Part shown: piece after piece, positions 53,642 to 61,860 of the stretch
Layout: every line of letters starts with the position of its first letter
How positions within the stretch are numbered: position 1 is the stretch's first letter
Source: Sutcliffiella sp. FSL R7-0096
GTDB taxonomy: Bacteria > Bacillota > Bacilli > Bacillales > Bacillaceae_I
DNA: 64,000 nt
Assembly: GCF_038595065.1 (NCBI RefSeq)
Contig: NZ_CP152003.1
Coordinates: forward strand, 662,001-726,000
Direction: 5' to 3'
Made by a program: the position numbers and the translations under genes
The notes under the pieces: generated by a model
Database searches by the model: none
What the model was told of the DNA's origin: nothing
What the model saw: the letters and a program-made list of their open reading frames with translations, nothing else

Positions 53642-54865
53642 TTATGGTTCAAAAACGACTTTTATTGCTGAACGGCTTTTTTTATTTGAGGCTGTGACAA
53701 GTGCATTCTGGTACTCTTCCAAAGGATATCGGTGAGTCACAAGCGGTGATAAATCCACCTTTTTGGAACGCATTAAATCAATGGCAATTTCGAAGGTGCG
53801 GACATTTTTCCCTTGGTATAACTCTGTACTATAAGCAAAGCTCCCTTTCACATCCAATTCATTAAGCCAGACAGTCGTCCAATCAATTCCATCAATGATA
53901 CCTGCCAAACCCAGTAGAACCACTTTTCCGCCATTTCGAGTAAATCGAAGGGCATCACTAATACTCTGCTTCTTCCCCACACATTCGAACACCATGTTCG
54001 CTCCCCCCTGAATCACTTCCGGTCCGAAAAGGGGCTTGAGTAATTGCGCTCCAAGAGAATCCTTTAAATCCTCTACATATTTTTGTTTTCGTAGCAGGAC
54101 TGTCTCGGTCGCACCATAATGGGATGCTAGTTCGGCTTGAAATGGATGCTTGACAAGTGCCACAATTCTGCATGGAATATCCAATGCCCTTATAGCAGCA
54201 ATTACGCATAACCCGATTACTCCACCCCCGATTACCAATACCGTATCGTCTTTTGTAGGGGTATTCCTAAGTACACTGTGTAAAGCACAGCTGAATGGCT
54301 CGACCATGACTCCGTTCAAATCATCAATTTCTTTTGGGAGTTTATAGACCTGATTTTTGTGAGCTACTAATATGGAACTCCAGCCACCTCCAGTCTCACG
54401 ACATGCACCTATCAATAAACCTGGTGACAAGATTCCTTCTGTTTTAAACTCACACAAGCTGTAATCGCCCTTTTGACAGGAGGGACAAGGTTGTTTGATC
54501 CCCCTTGCTACACAAGATAATATCGGATCAACTACAACTCGATCTCCTGGTTTGAATTCCGTACCTAGTGAACTTCCCTCTGTAATTTGCCCAACGATTT
54601 CATGACCTATGGTGAAAGGAAATGATACATAGGGGGAAGTGGCAGGACTATCATTTAAAGAAAGTAGATTAAGGTCACTGCCACAAATGCCGCCGTATTT
54701 GACTTTTATTTTTACCCAGTCATCATTAGGAAGCTCCGGCTCGGACTGTTCAAGGAACCGTAAACAGGATAGCTTAGTATTCCAATATACCGATGGAGTA
54801 AAGCTACCGACCAATTTGGTTATAAGATAACGGGGCATTCTATAATCGAATTGCAAAGCTTTCAT
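53642..54865 (-). CDS. Zinc-dependent medium-chain dehydrogenase
   Basis: The 407-residue protein has the catalytic zinc region GGICGSDLNLL and GHEIVG, structural zinc Cys in QPCPSCQKGDYSLCEF, and the nucleotide loop VIGGGVIGLCVIAA of the alcohol/sorbitol dehydrogenase superfamily. It carries an extra N-terminal segment of about 35 residues before the usual start of the catalytic domain. It would oxidise a polyol or reduce a ketone with NAD(P). First gene of an operon with the aldolase and possibly lgt. Substrate unknown. Confidence 0.87.
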   Translation of the reverse strand: MKALQFDYRMPRYLITKLVGSFTPSVYWNTKLSCLRFLEQSEPELPNDDWVKIKVKYGGICGSDLNLLSLNDSPATSPYVSFPFTIGHEIVGQITEGSSLGTEFKPGDRVVVDPILSCVARGIKQPCPSCQKGDYSLCEFKTEGILSPGLLIGACRETGGGWSSILVAHKNQVYKLPKEIDDLNGVMVEPFSCALHSVLRNTPTKDDTVLVIGGGVIGLCVIAAIRALDIPCRIVALVKHPFQAELASHYGATETVLLRKQKYVEDLKDSLGAQLLKPLFGPEVIQGGANMVFECVGKKQSISDALRFTRNGGKVVLLGLAGIIDGIDWTTVWLNELDVKGSFAYSTELYQGKNVRTFEIAIDLMRSKKVDLSPLVTHRYPLEEYQNALVTASNKKSRSAIKVVFEP

Positions 54866-55021
54866 CCTACATCACCTAATTTCATCCATGTTATTTATTT
54901 TTATATAATCTCACCTATCCATTCCTTTAATATTCATATTTTAGATAAATATGGAAGAAAAATATAAAAACAATGTAGATTACGCATAAATAATAAGCGT
55001 TAGTTGAAGGTGAATTTTATT

Positions 55022-55135
55022 ATGAGGGATTGCAATATGAATAAATGGAATAAACGTGGAGTCCGTCAAACAATGCGAAATTTGGAATGCAGTACATATA
55101 GGTGGATGTCCATTCGGATGCAGTATGTGATTTAG
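55022..55135 (+). CDS. Possible small protein of 37 residues
   Basis: ATG 55022 lies 11 bases after AAGGTGA and the frame runs 37 codons (MRDCNMNKWNKRGVRQ, then TMRNLECSTYRWMSIRM). The peptide is basic with two Cys and is not recognised. It stands in the 330-bp interval between divergent genes; coding status is doubtful. Nothing else is evident in 54866-55197. Confidence 0.25.
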   Translation: MRDCNMNKWNKRGVRQTMRNLECSTYRWMSIRMQYVI

Positions 55136-55197
55136 AGAGTATAACCATGATGAAATTCGGCTATAATTTTGTAAAAAAACTTGAATAGGTGAGACTT

Positions 55198-56085
55198 TTG
55201 TATTGTTTTATTGTCAATAAAGCATCAGGTAACGGTAGAGCTTATAAAATTTGGAACAAAATAGAGAAAAAGCTTGTAGAAAGAGATATTGCGTACTGTG
55301 TATATTTTACACAGATGCCTAAACACGCTACTTTATTGGTGAGAGAACTGATCAGGAAAGAAGAAGTAAAAGTCATTGTGGCGGTTGGGGGTGATGGGAC
55401 TGTCCATGAAGTGATTAATGGGTTAATCGGTTCTGATTTGCCTTTTGGAATCATTCCTGCCGGTTCTGGAAATGATTTTTCAAAAGGTCTTGGTATATCG
55501 TCAAAATATGATAAGGCTTTAGAGCGAATATTAAAGGGTAGACCGAAACACATCGATATAGGATGTGTGAACTCTACCTATTTTGTTACAGTGGCAGGAA
55601 TAGGGTTTGACGGGGAGGTGGCTCATGTCGCCAATACTTCGATATATAAAAAATTATTCAATTTATTTCGGCTTGGTCATATTACCTATCTTATGAGTGC
55701 CATTAAAGTGCTTACTCAGTATAGGCCGATGGATATATCTATTATGATCGATAAAGAACTTCACACATTCAAGAAGGTATGGCTGATAGCAGTAGCCAAT
55801 CTACCCTTTTACGGTGGTGGACTTATCATCTGCCCCAATGCTAAGAATAATGACGGTGTATTTGATATATGTATTGTTCAGGGAATCTCCAAGCTAGAGT
55901 TTCTCCGTCTTTTTCCATCAGTTTTTAAAGGGAAGCACATTGATTTTCCTTCAATTAAGACGTATAGAGGAAAAGAGCTCGAAATACATTCCGCCATGCC
56001 CTTAAAGATTCATGGAGATGGAGAACAAATTGGAAGATGTCCCGCCCATATTAAAATTATTCCCCTTGCTTTAAATGTTTTTTAG
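55198..56085 (+). CDS. Diacylglycerol kinase-family lipid kinase
   Basis: The TTG at 55198, six bases after AGGTGA, gives 295 residues; the GTG at 55189 overlaps the site. Motifs of the DAGK/YegS fold are present: IVNKASGNGRAYKIW, VAVGGDGTVHEVINGL (nucleotide-binding GGDG), GIIPAGSGNDFSKGLG, a central GIGFDGEVAHVANTS and the C-terminal KIHGDGEQIGRCP. It phosphorylates a lipid such as diacylglycerol with ATP. In Bacillus such paralogues (DgkB, YerQ, BmrU, YtlR) coexist; this one is not clearly DgkB. Confidence 0.9.
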   Translation: MYCFIVNKASGNGRAYKIWNKIEKKLVERDIAYCVYFTQMPKHATLLVRELIRKEEVKVIVAVGGDGTVHEVINGLIGSDLPFGIIPAGSGNDFSKGLGISSKYDKALERILKGRPKHIDIGCVNSTYFVTVAGIGFDGEVAHVANTSIYKKLFNLFRLGHITYLMSAIKVLTQYRPMDISIMIDKELHTFKKVWLIAVANLPFYGGGLIICPNAKNNDGVFDICIVQGISKLEFLRLFPSVFKGKHIDFPSIKTYRGKELEIHSAMPLKIHGDGEQIGRCPAHIKIIPLALNVF

Positions 56086-56110
56086 AAATAGTAGACCTAG
56101 GAATCACTTA

Positions 56111-56145
56111 CCCCTATATCCGGCCCTTCATGGAATAGGGGTTTT
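56111..56145 (+). terminator. Terminator after the lipid kinase gene
   Basis: CCCCTAT (56111-56117) pairs with ATAGGGG (56135-56141), followed by TTTT. Confidence 0.75.
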
Positions 56146-56154
56146 CTCTAGGGT

Positions 56155-56262
56155 TTAATTCTTTTTTTCCATATCTTTCAAAGCTGCTTCATAATCAAAT
56201 TCTACTAATGCCACAATCATCTCGATTATGGTTCTAAAAAATCCTGTTATCAACTTGATCAT
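56155..56262 (-). CDS. Possible small hydrophobic peptide of 35 residues
   Basis: On the minus strand ATG 56262 opens a 35-codon frame whose product has one hydrophobic helix (IKLITGFFRTIIEMIVALV) and a charged tail (EFDYEAALKDMEKKN). This layout is common for single-span membrane peptides, including type I toxins and small regulators. GAGAGGAG lies 12 bases upstream, a little far. No partner antisense RNA can be seen with confidence. The coding call is tentative. Confidence 0.4.
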   Translation of the reverse strand: MIKLITGFFRTIIEMIVALVEFDYEAALKDMEKKN

Positions 56263-56855
56263 TTGCCTGATACACTCCTCTCATAAGAAGAATTAGCTTT
56301 CTTTTACCCTTAACCAAAGCAATCAACTGAGTAGCAAAGGAAAAAGCAACATTTCCAATGTAATGCAACAAAACCTAAGCATCCCATCACCCCTGACATA
56401 CTGATTTTTTTATAATATGAACAGTAGATTTATCGATTATACATAAAAATCATATTGATATAGCTGGAATACTTATCCCCACGCCTAACTATTGGGAATG
56501 ATTGTAGTATATTACTGTTTTTTTCAACAAAAGAGTGGCCTGTCTTGTTGATCCTGATACAACTTTCTCCACAATGCAGGGGAAATAACAAGTATTTTGG
56601 GGTAGATGTAAAGTAACATCCTGGATGTCATGTAATGTTTGTGCAACTTCCAGGCTTTATGATTTTTGCCCGTTTTTTTAATCTAGGGACATCAAAAGAA
56701 ACAGATAAATTACTTGATCAAATTATAAAAGTTTACGATATCTTTTGCTCAAAAAACACGTGGTTATTTTCCCTCATTAAACAAATACTATCCAAAGTAT
56801 CCATTAGAAGAATAGGGTTGATGCTTGGATAAGAGCAAAATAGGAGTGTTGAAAT
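56263..56855. other. AT-rich interval, no convincing gene
   Basis: A plus-strand frame of 65 codons (56635-56832) has a protein-like end (QIIKVYDIFCSKNTWLFSL, then IKQILSKVSIRRIGLMLG) but no ribosome site, so it may be the tail of a lost gene. No repeat of the families described here is present. Confidence 0.35.
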
Positions 56856-57695
56856 ATGGATAATAAGGATATGAACTACAGCAAGGACAATAAATTCATT
56901 CCGGTAACCTCGGTTTCCGCGCATTCTGGACACGCGGTCACCGAGGATTTATATTATTACACCAATCAAGTGGTGAATGTTTGCCTTTATGGAAATACGG
57001 AGGGCTGGGTACTGATTGATACAGGGATGCCGAAGTCCGCGCGAGAGCTTCTTTCCATGGTGGAGAACCATGTAGGCAAAGGTGCCCGCCCGAAAGCGAT
57101 CATTCTGACGCATGGTCACTTTGATCATGTGGGGGCATCGGTGGAACTAGTGCGACATTGGGACGTTCCGGTGTATGCACATGAGCTGGAGCTTCCGTAC
57201 CTGACAGGCAAAAGCGATTATCCAGAGCCAGATCCGAGTGTAGAAGGGGGGCTCGTTGCGAAAGTGTCCTCCTATTTTCCTAACGAATCAACCGATCTCA
57301 GCGGGCATGTCCATGCACTCCCTGCAGATGGGACCGTACCGGGCATGGAAGGCTGGCGCTGGATTCAAACGCCAGGTCACTCTCCGGGTCATGTGGCTCT
57401 TTTTCGAGAGACGGACCGCACTCTGATTGCAGGGGATGCCTTTGTCACAGTTAGGCAGGACTCCCTCTATAAAGTGCTTGTGCAGCAACAGGAAGTCTGC
57501 GGACCGCCACGATATTTCACGACAGACTGGAAAGCGGCTTGGGAATCGGTGAAAAAGCTAGAAGCGTTAAAGCCGCGTGTTGCCGTGACGGGACATGGAA
57601 CGGCCATGGCAGGCGAGGAGCTGGCCAGCGGACTAGCCAAACTGGTGGAAGACTTTGAAGCAGTAGCTATCCCGGACTATGGAAAATACGTATAA
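56856..57695 (+). CDS. Metallo-beta-lactamase fold hydrolase
   Basis: The 279-residue protein has the HxHxDH zinc motif as ILTHGHFDHVGAS (about residues 84-96), HSPGHVALF with the next His, AGDAFVTVRQD with the bridging Asp, and a final TGHGTAM. It is a stand-alone MBL-fold enzyme, of the glyoxalase II/lactonase kind. Base composition is visibly richer in G and C than the DNA just before it. A zinc dehydrogenase gene follows after 24 bases; the two probably form an operon dealing with an aldehyde, thioester or lactone. Confidence 0.9.
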   Translation: MDNKDMNYSKDNKFIPVTSVSAHSGHAVTEDLYYYTNQVVNVCLYGNTEGWVLIDTGMPKSARELLSMVENHVGKGARPKAIILTHGHFDHVGASVELVRHWDVPVYAHELELPYLTGKSDYPEPDPSVEGGLVAKVSSYFPNESTDLSGHVHALPADGTVPGMEGWRWIQTPGHSPGHVALFRETDRTLIAGDAFVTVRQDSLYKVLVQQQEVCGPPRYFTTDWKAAWESVKKLEALKPRVAVTGHGTAMAGEELASGLAKLVEDFEAVAIPDYGKYV

Positions 57696-57719
57696 ACACC
57701 TACATCCAAGGAGGACAAC

Positions 57720-58853
57720 ATGAGAGCAGTTACGTACCAAGGAAAAAATACTGTAGTGGTTAAAAAAGTAGAGGCCCCTAAAATCCAGGACCGGGAAGAC
57801 GTCATTATCAGGATAACGTCCACCGCCATCTGTGGGTCAGACCTTCATCTGTATCAAGGGAACTTCCCATTACCAATCGGCTATATCATCGGGCATGAAC
57901 CGATGGGGATCGTGGAGGAAGTGGGACCAGACGTGACAAAGGTAAAAAAGGGAGACCGAGTTGTCATCCCATTTACCGTCGCGTGCGGGAGATGCCATTA
58001 CTGTGAACACGAGCTGGAAAGTCAATGCGATAACTCAAACCCGCACTATGACTCCGGTGGCTATTTCGGCTATTCCGAGAAATTCGGAAATCACCCAGGA
58101 GGACAAGCGGAATACTTGCGCGTCCCGTTTGGCAACTTTACCCCATTCGTCATCCCGGAGGACTGTGAGCTTGAGGATGAATCACTCCTCCTCTTATCGG
58201 ACGTCCTGCCAACTGCCTACTGGAGCGTGGTGAATGCCGGTGTGAAGGAGGGAGACACGGTCATTGTCCTAGGTTGCGGACCAGTTGGACTCATGGCCCA
58301 GCAATTTGCTTGGCAACAAGGTGCCAAGCGAGTCATCGCCGTCGATTATATCGGCAATAGGCTCCAGCATTCCAAGCAACACATGCAAACAGAAGTCTTC
58401 GATTTCACCAAATACGACGACATGGGCGAAACCCTCAAGGAACTGACCAAAGGTGGAGCCGACGTTGTCATCGACTGTGTGGGGATGGACGGGAAAAAAT
58501 CTCCGCTAGAATGGGTCGAGCAAAAAATGAAACTGCAAGGCGGGACACTTGGGCCGATCCAGATCGCAACCAAAGCGGTGCGAAAAGGAGGAACCCTGCA
58601 AATTACTGGTGTGTATGGTGGATTGTACAACATGTTCCCGCTAGGGCCGTTTTTCACCCGGAACATCAATATCAGGATGGGGCAGGCGCCTGCACGTCAT
58701 TTTATGCCACATCTGTATGATCAGATAAAGAGTGGGAAGATTGATCCGACCAAGATCATTACACATAAGATGTCCTTGGATGAGGCAGCACATGGATATG
58801 ACATTTTTAACAAAAAAGAAGATGACTGTATTAAGGTAATTTTGAAGCCTTGA
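57720..58853 (+). CDS. Zinc alcohol dehydrogenase, formaldehyde dehydrogenase-like
   Basis: The 377-residue enzyme has AICGSDLHLYQG, GHEPMGIVEEVG, structural zinc Cys in CGRCHYCEHELESQC, the long insert HYDSGGYFGYSEKFGN, and the cofactor loop VLGCGPVGLMAQQFA. Similar enzymes include the glutathione-independent formaldehyde dehydrogenase group and many Bacillus AdhB-like proteins. Oxidation of an aldehyde or alcohol with NAD is expected. AAGGAGG precedes ATG 57720. Operon with the MBL hydrolase; GC content is similarly raised. Confidence 0.9.
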   Translation: MRAVTYQGKNTVVVKKVEAPKIQDREDVIIRITSTAICGSDLHLYQGNFPLPIGYIIGHEPMGIVEEVGPDVTKVKKGDRVVIPFTVACGRCHYCEHELESQCDNSNPHYDSGGYFGYSEKFGNHPGGQAEYLRVPFGNFTPFVIPEDCELEDESLLLLSDVLPTAYWSVVNAGVKEGDTVIVLGCGPVGLMAQQFAWQQGAKRVIAVDYIGNRLQHSKQHMQTEVFDFTKYDDMGETLKELTKGGADVVIDCVGMDGKKSPLEWVEQKMKLQGGTLGPIQIATKAVRKGGTLQITGVYGGLYNMFPLGPFFTRNINIRMGQAPARHFMPHLYDQIKSGKIDPTKIITHKMSLDEAAHGYDIFNKKEDDCIKVILKP

Positions 58854-58892
58854 TTGTGTCCGTTAGATTGTGCAGGGCCTTTGACCAACTTA

Positions 58893-58916
58893 GGTCAAGG
58901 TTCCTGTCCGCAAAAT
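58893..58916. repeat. Weak CCTGTCC-type repeat
   Basis: GGTCAAGGTTCCTGTCCGC resembles the dispersed family core and the loop of the hairpin at 14427. It is partial and may be chance. Confidence 0.35.
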
Positions 58917-58926
58917 ATAAAACGCT

Positions 58927-58954
58927 TGGAATAAATAACTATCTATTGTAATAT
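58927..58954 (+). promoter_or_regulatory. Candidate promoter of the TPP-controlled tenA transcript
   Basis: TTGGAA (58927-58932) and TAATAT (58949-58954) are spaced 16 bp apart, 20 bases before the riboswitch. This is a plausible SigA-type promoter without other support. Confidence 0.45.
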
Positions 58955-58972
58955 ATTCATATAGAATATCCA

Positions 58973-59056
58973 CTAGGGGAGCCAATTGGCTGAGACGGAG
59001 CGTTACGCGACGGACCCTTTGAACCTGATCTGGTTGATACCAGCGGAGGAAAGTGG
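58973..59056 (+). ncRNA. TPP riboswitch (THI element)
   Basis: The aptamer is recognised by GGGGAGCC at the start, GGCTGAGA (58988-58995), the CGTTACGCG variable arm, GACCCTTTGAACCTGATC (59013-59030), TGGTTGATACCAGCG and GGAGGAAAG near the end. All conserved thiamine pyrophosphate contacts seem present. It is followed by a strong terminator before tenA, so bound TPP should stop transcription. It implies that tenA is expressed when thiamine is scarce. Confidence 0.96.
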
Positions 59057-59087
59057 CGCATTGAGTTTAGTACGTACATATACTCAT

Positions 59088-59119
59088 GCTCCTCTTTCCC
59101 GTGGAAGAGGAGCTTTTTT
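59088..59119 (+). terminator. Riboswitch expression-platform terminator
   Basis: GCTCCTCTTTCC (59088-59099) pairs with GGAAGAGGAGC (59103-59113), followed by six T residues. It lies between the TPP aptamer and tenA. Confidence 0.92.
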
Positions 59120-59211
59120 CGTTATGAAATAAGATAACGATTTTACTAAGTTTTGTTCTTCTGTGGGAAAAGGTGGGTATTCTCCTAATTAATTTTGAGG
59201 AGGAATACGAC

Positions 59212-59901
59212 ATGAAGTTTTCTGAGCAGTTACGAAGAGAGGCAGATCCCATTTTTCAGTCGATTTTTGAACATCCGTTTGTAAAAGGGATCGGGGAAGG
59301 TAATGTACCAAAAGAGGCACTTATTCATTATGTAGAACAAGATTTTGAGTATTTATCGACTTTTTGTAGAATTTATGGGCTGGCTGTTTCTAAATGCACA
59401 GACCGAGAAGATATGGCATTTTTCCAGCAACAAATAGGGTTTGTGTTAAATTCCGAGGTGCATCCACATAATAACTTTTGTGAAGTAGCTGGCGTACGTT
59501 ATGAGGATTTGCAAAAAGCCCCAATTGCTCCGACTGCCCACCACTATACTCGACATATGATGGAAGCAGCAACAAACGGCACATTAGGCGAAACCCTTGC
59601 TGCCCTTGCCCCTTGCCCTTGGACATATTGGGAGATTGGGAAAAAGCTCATCCAAGAAGTGAAGCCAACACCTGATCACCCTTTCTATGAATGGATCATG
59701 TTTTATGGAAACAAGGAAGTGACTTCCATCACAGAAGTGTTCATGGACAAAATTGATGCTTGTGCATCAACAGCGGGTGAAGAAGAAAAACAACGTATGC
59801 GTGACCACTTTATAACGAGCACACAATTAGAACACCAATTTTGGACAATGGCTTATACCCAGGAAAAGTGGCCAGTTGCTTTGGATCGGGTGAGGGTTTA
59901 G
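59212..59901 (+). CDS. tenA: TenA, aminopyrimidine aminohydrolase (thiaminase II)
   Basis: ATG 59212, behind GAGGAGG, gives 229 residues; an in-frame GTG at 59173 has no site. The family motifs YVEQDFEYLSTFCRIYG, the active-site Cys in LAALAPCPWTYWEIG and FYEWIMFYGNKEV are present. TenA hydrolyses the amino group of degraded thiamine pyrimidine and so salvages it into HMP. The TPP riboswitch upstream fits this role. No other thiamine gene follows, so it is a single-gene transcript. Confidence 0.95.
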   Translation: MKFSEQLRREADPIFQSIFEHPFVKGIGEGNVPKEALIHYVEQDFEYLSTFCRIYGLAVSKCTDREDMAFFQQQIGFVLNSEVHPHNNFCEVAGVRYEDLQKAPIAPTAHHYTRHMMEAATNGTLGETLAALAPCPWTYWEIGKKLIQEVKPTPDHPFYEWIMFYGNKEVTSITEVFMDKIDACASTAGEEEKQRMRDHFITSTQLEHQFWTMAYTQEKWPVALDRVRV

Positions 59902-59948
59902 TAAATAGATTAGTAACATTAGGGACGGTAAAGGTCCTTTGACCGGCT

Positions 59949-60180
59949 GAAAAATGCAGGTGATCATGATGATTACCTGCATTTTGTCTATGTTCTAGTG
60001 CTTTCTTAGAATAACAAAAATTAAACAAACGTTTGTTGAAACGGAAATTTAGCATCGTAACGAAAGCTCTCCTAACCATTCGTCAAACCTCAACCATTTT
60101 CGCATTCTATTTCAAAAAAGCTTTCACTTCACATTTGAAGTGAAACTCCATCAAAATTGGTCACCTCGTCTGTCCCTTCC
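59949..60180. repeat. Long dispersed intergenic element, copy 2
   Basis: It begins with the hairpin AAAATGCAGGT...ACCTGCATTTT (59950-59985), continues with ATTAAACAAACGTTTGTTGA, CCATTCGTCAAACCTCAACC and ATTTTCGCATTCTATTTCAA, and ends with CACCTCGTCTGTCCC. Block order and much of the sequence match 41666-41906. The hairpin may double as the tenA terminator. Confidence 0.8.
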
Positions 60181-60201
60181 CCAAAAAATCTCTTGCTCAC
60201 T

Positions 60202-60245
60202 TATGTCACAACGTGATATACTCACGTCGTGACATATATCACGTT
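60202..60245. promoter_or_regulatory. Operator region of the PadR-type regulator
   Basis: Two interlaced inverted repeats are present: TATGTCAC/GTGACATA (60202-60209 with 60229-60236) and AACGTGATATA/TATATCACGTT (60210-60220 with 60235-60245). The ATGT...ACAT pattern is typical of PadR operators, and the region overlaps the likely promoter. Autorepression is expected. Confidence 0.75.
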
Positions 60246-60277
60246 GCCACATAGCAAGAAGAACAGAGGTGACCACA

Positions 60278-60607
60278 TTGGAACTTTCCAAAATCATTAA
60301 AAAATACATACCCATGACAGAAACCGCCTTCTACATATTGCTCTCATTAACAGAACCACGCCATGGCTATGGCATCATCAAACACGTAGAAGAAATCTCG
60401 AACAGCCGCATCCGTCTGGGCTCTGGTACGATATACGGAACACTGACAAAAATGCAAAAGGATGGGGTCATCACCGTGTTCTCGGATGCAGAGCGAAAGA
60501 CGGTGTACGAAATCACCGATAGCGGCAAAGTGCTGATCACCGCAGAGATTACACGATTGAAGGAGCTTCACGGAAACGCACTGAAGTACGAGGGGGGATT
60601 CAAATGA
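60278..60607 (+). CDS. PadR-family transcriptional regulator
   Basis: A TTG at 60278, six bases after GAGGTG, is preferred (109 residues) over the GTG inside that site. The winged-helix PadR domain is clear: MTETAFYILLSLTEPRHGYG, then RLGSGTIYGTLTKMQKDG and VYEITDSGK. The C-terminus is short, as in the single-domain PadR type paired with DUF2812 genes. It overlaps the next gene by four bases (ATGA), and the interlaced dyads just upstream are its probable operator. Confidence 0.93.
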   Translation: MELSKIIKKYIPMTETAFYILLSLTEPRHGYGIIKHVEEISNSRIRLGSGTIYGTLTKMQKDGVITVFSDAERKTVYEITDSGKVLITAEITRLKELHGNALKYEGGFK

Positions 60608-61797
60608 AAACAAACATAAGACCATTATGGAGCTATGATGTGCAGAAGACCGAGCAATGGCTCAGCGACCAGGCAAAAGAAGGCTATCACCTGAAAGAAC
60701 TTCACCGCTTCAAACGGTGCTTCACATTCGAAAAGGGAGCTCCAAAGGATGCCACCTACCGAATCGGCTACGACAAAATAAAACCTACCACTTTATCCAA
60801 TACCATGTGCAATGACGGCTGGGAAAAAGTTACGCAAAGCGGAAAATGGTATGTGATTGCAAATGAAAGACCACAGGCAGAAGTGACCACGTCCACGAGT
60901 CGCGATGCCATTATCAAACGGAATAATTATATCTTTTACGCATTCATGGCCATACTCATCTACTTTACAGCTGCGACACTGGCAAATGTGGCCATGTTTG
61001 CCACAGCTTATACCGCAAGTAATGGCAATGTGGAAGTGGTGGAGAGTCCATTCTGGATCATCACCTATATCGGTGCAGCTTTAGCACTCGCCTTCTACTT
61101 TTTCATGATCTACTCTGTTTGGAAAATAAAGAAGACAAACAAAGCGCTATCTACTGAGAACCAAACAACATTCACGACACCACACACATTGGATAGGAAA
61201 AACCTTAATAAAGCAGAAGAAAAACAACTTAAGCGAGATGGGCTGCTTATCAAGCGCCGCAAGTTCGGATGGATGTATTCCCCGGATAAACTCGAAAGGT
61301 TCCTAGAAAAAATGGCAGCAGAAGGATATCGCCTATACCGCCTCAACAAACTTGGCACCACCTACTACTTCCGAAAAGGCGAAGCACAAAACATCAAATT
61401 CAGCGCAGACTACCAAAACCTCTCGGATGATAGCTATTTCGAGATTCATAGACAAGCAGGTTGGAAGGATGTATTCAGCTCCAAGGGTGCCCTCCAAAAG
61501 TGGACCATCTGGAGTAAGGAATATGAAGAAGGCGAGATACCACCAGACTTATACAGCGACAAAACACACAAGCTCAAGCATGCCAAGAAAGTTGCCTTCT
61601 CCTATACCATGCTGTTTCTGCCAATAGTACTTATGTACATTTTTATTGCCAGCATGAACATCGGTTATTTGCTCCGACAAGGGGAGACCTGGACCTTAAT
61701 GAATACCAACACAGTAATGTTTTTCCTATTAATACTAGTATTTGGAACATTCATCACAAAAACCTGGATGTATTATTTTAGGTTGCAAAGAGCTTGA
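60604..61797 (+). CDS. DUF2812 membrane protein
   Basis: The 397-residue protein has two DUF2812 units. The first (about residues 8-95: YDVQKTEQWLSDQAKEGYHL) and the second (about 218-310: YSPDKLERFLEKMAAEGYRL) are each followed by two membrane helices (about 112-134, 150-173 and 335-355, 368-388). The family is regularly encoded with a PadR repressor and is thought to respond to envelope or metabolite stress, but its function is not established. Translation is coupled to padR. Confidence 0.9.
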   Translation: MKTNIRPLWSYDVQKTEQWLSDQAKEGYHLKELHRFKRCFTFEKGAPKDATYRIGYDKIKPTTLSNTMCNDGWEKVTQSGKWYVIANERPQAEVTTSTSRDAIIKRNNYIFYAFMAILIYFTAATLANVAMFATAYTASNGNVEVVESPFWIITYIGAALALAFYFFMIYSVWKIKKTNKALSTENQTTFTTPHTLDRKNLNKAEEKQLKRDGLLIKRRKFGWMYSPDKLERFLEKMAAEGYRLYRLNKLGTTYYFRKGEAQNIKFSADYQNLSDDSYFEIHRQAGWKDVFSSKGALQKWTIWSKEYEEGEIPPDLYSDKTHKLKHAKKVAFSYTMLFLPIVLMYIFIASMNIGYLLRQGETWTLMNTNTVMFFLLILVFGTFITKTWMYYFRLQRA

Positions 61798-61808
61798 ATA
61801 AACATTGA

Positions 61809-61849
61809 AAAAAGACCATTAAAACGCACAAGGTTTTAATGGTCTTTTT
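61809..61849. terminator. Bidirectional terminator
   Basis: AAAAAGACCATTAAAAC (61809-61825) and GTTTTAATGGTCTTTTT (61833-61849) are perfect 17-bp complements between convergent genes. Confidence 0.92.
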
Positions 61850-61860
61850 CTATTAGTTGA

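Noticed and set aside
56635-56832. 65-codon plus-strand frame
   Set aside because: No ribosome site near its start; kept only as a possible gene remnant in the interval description.
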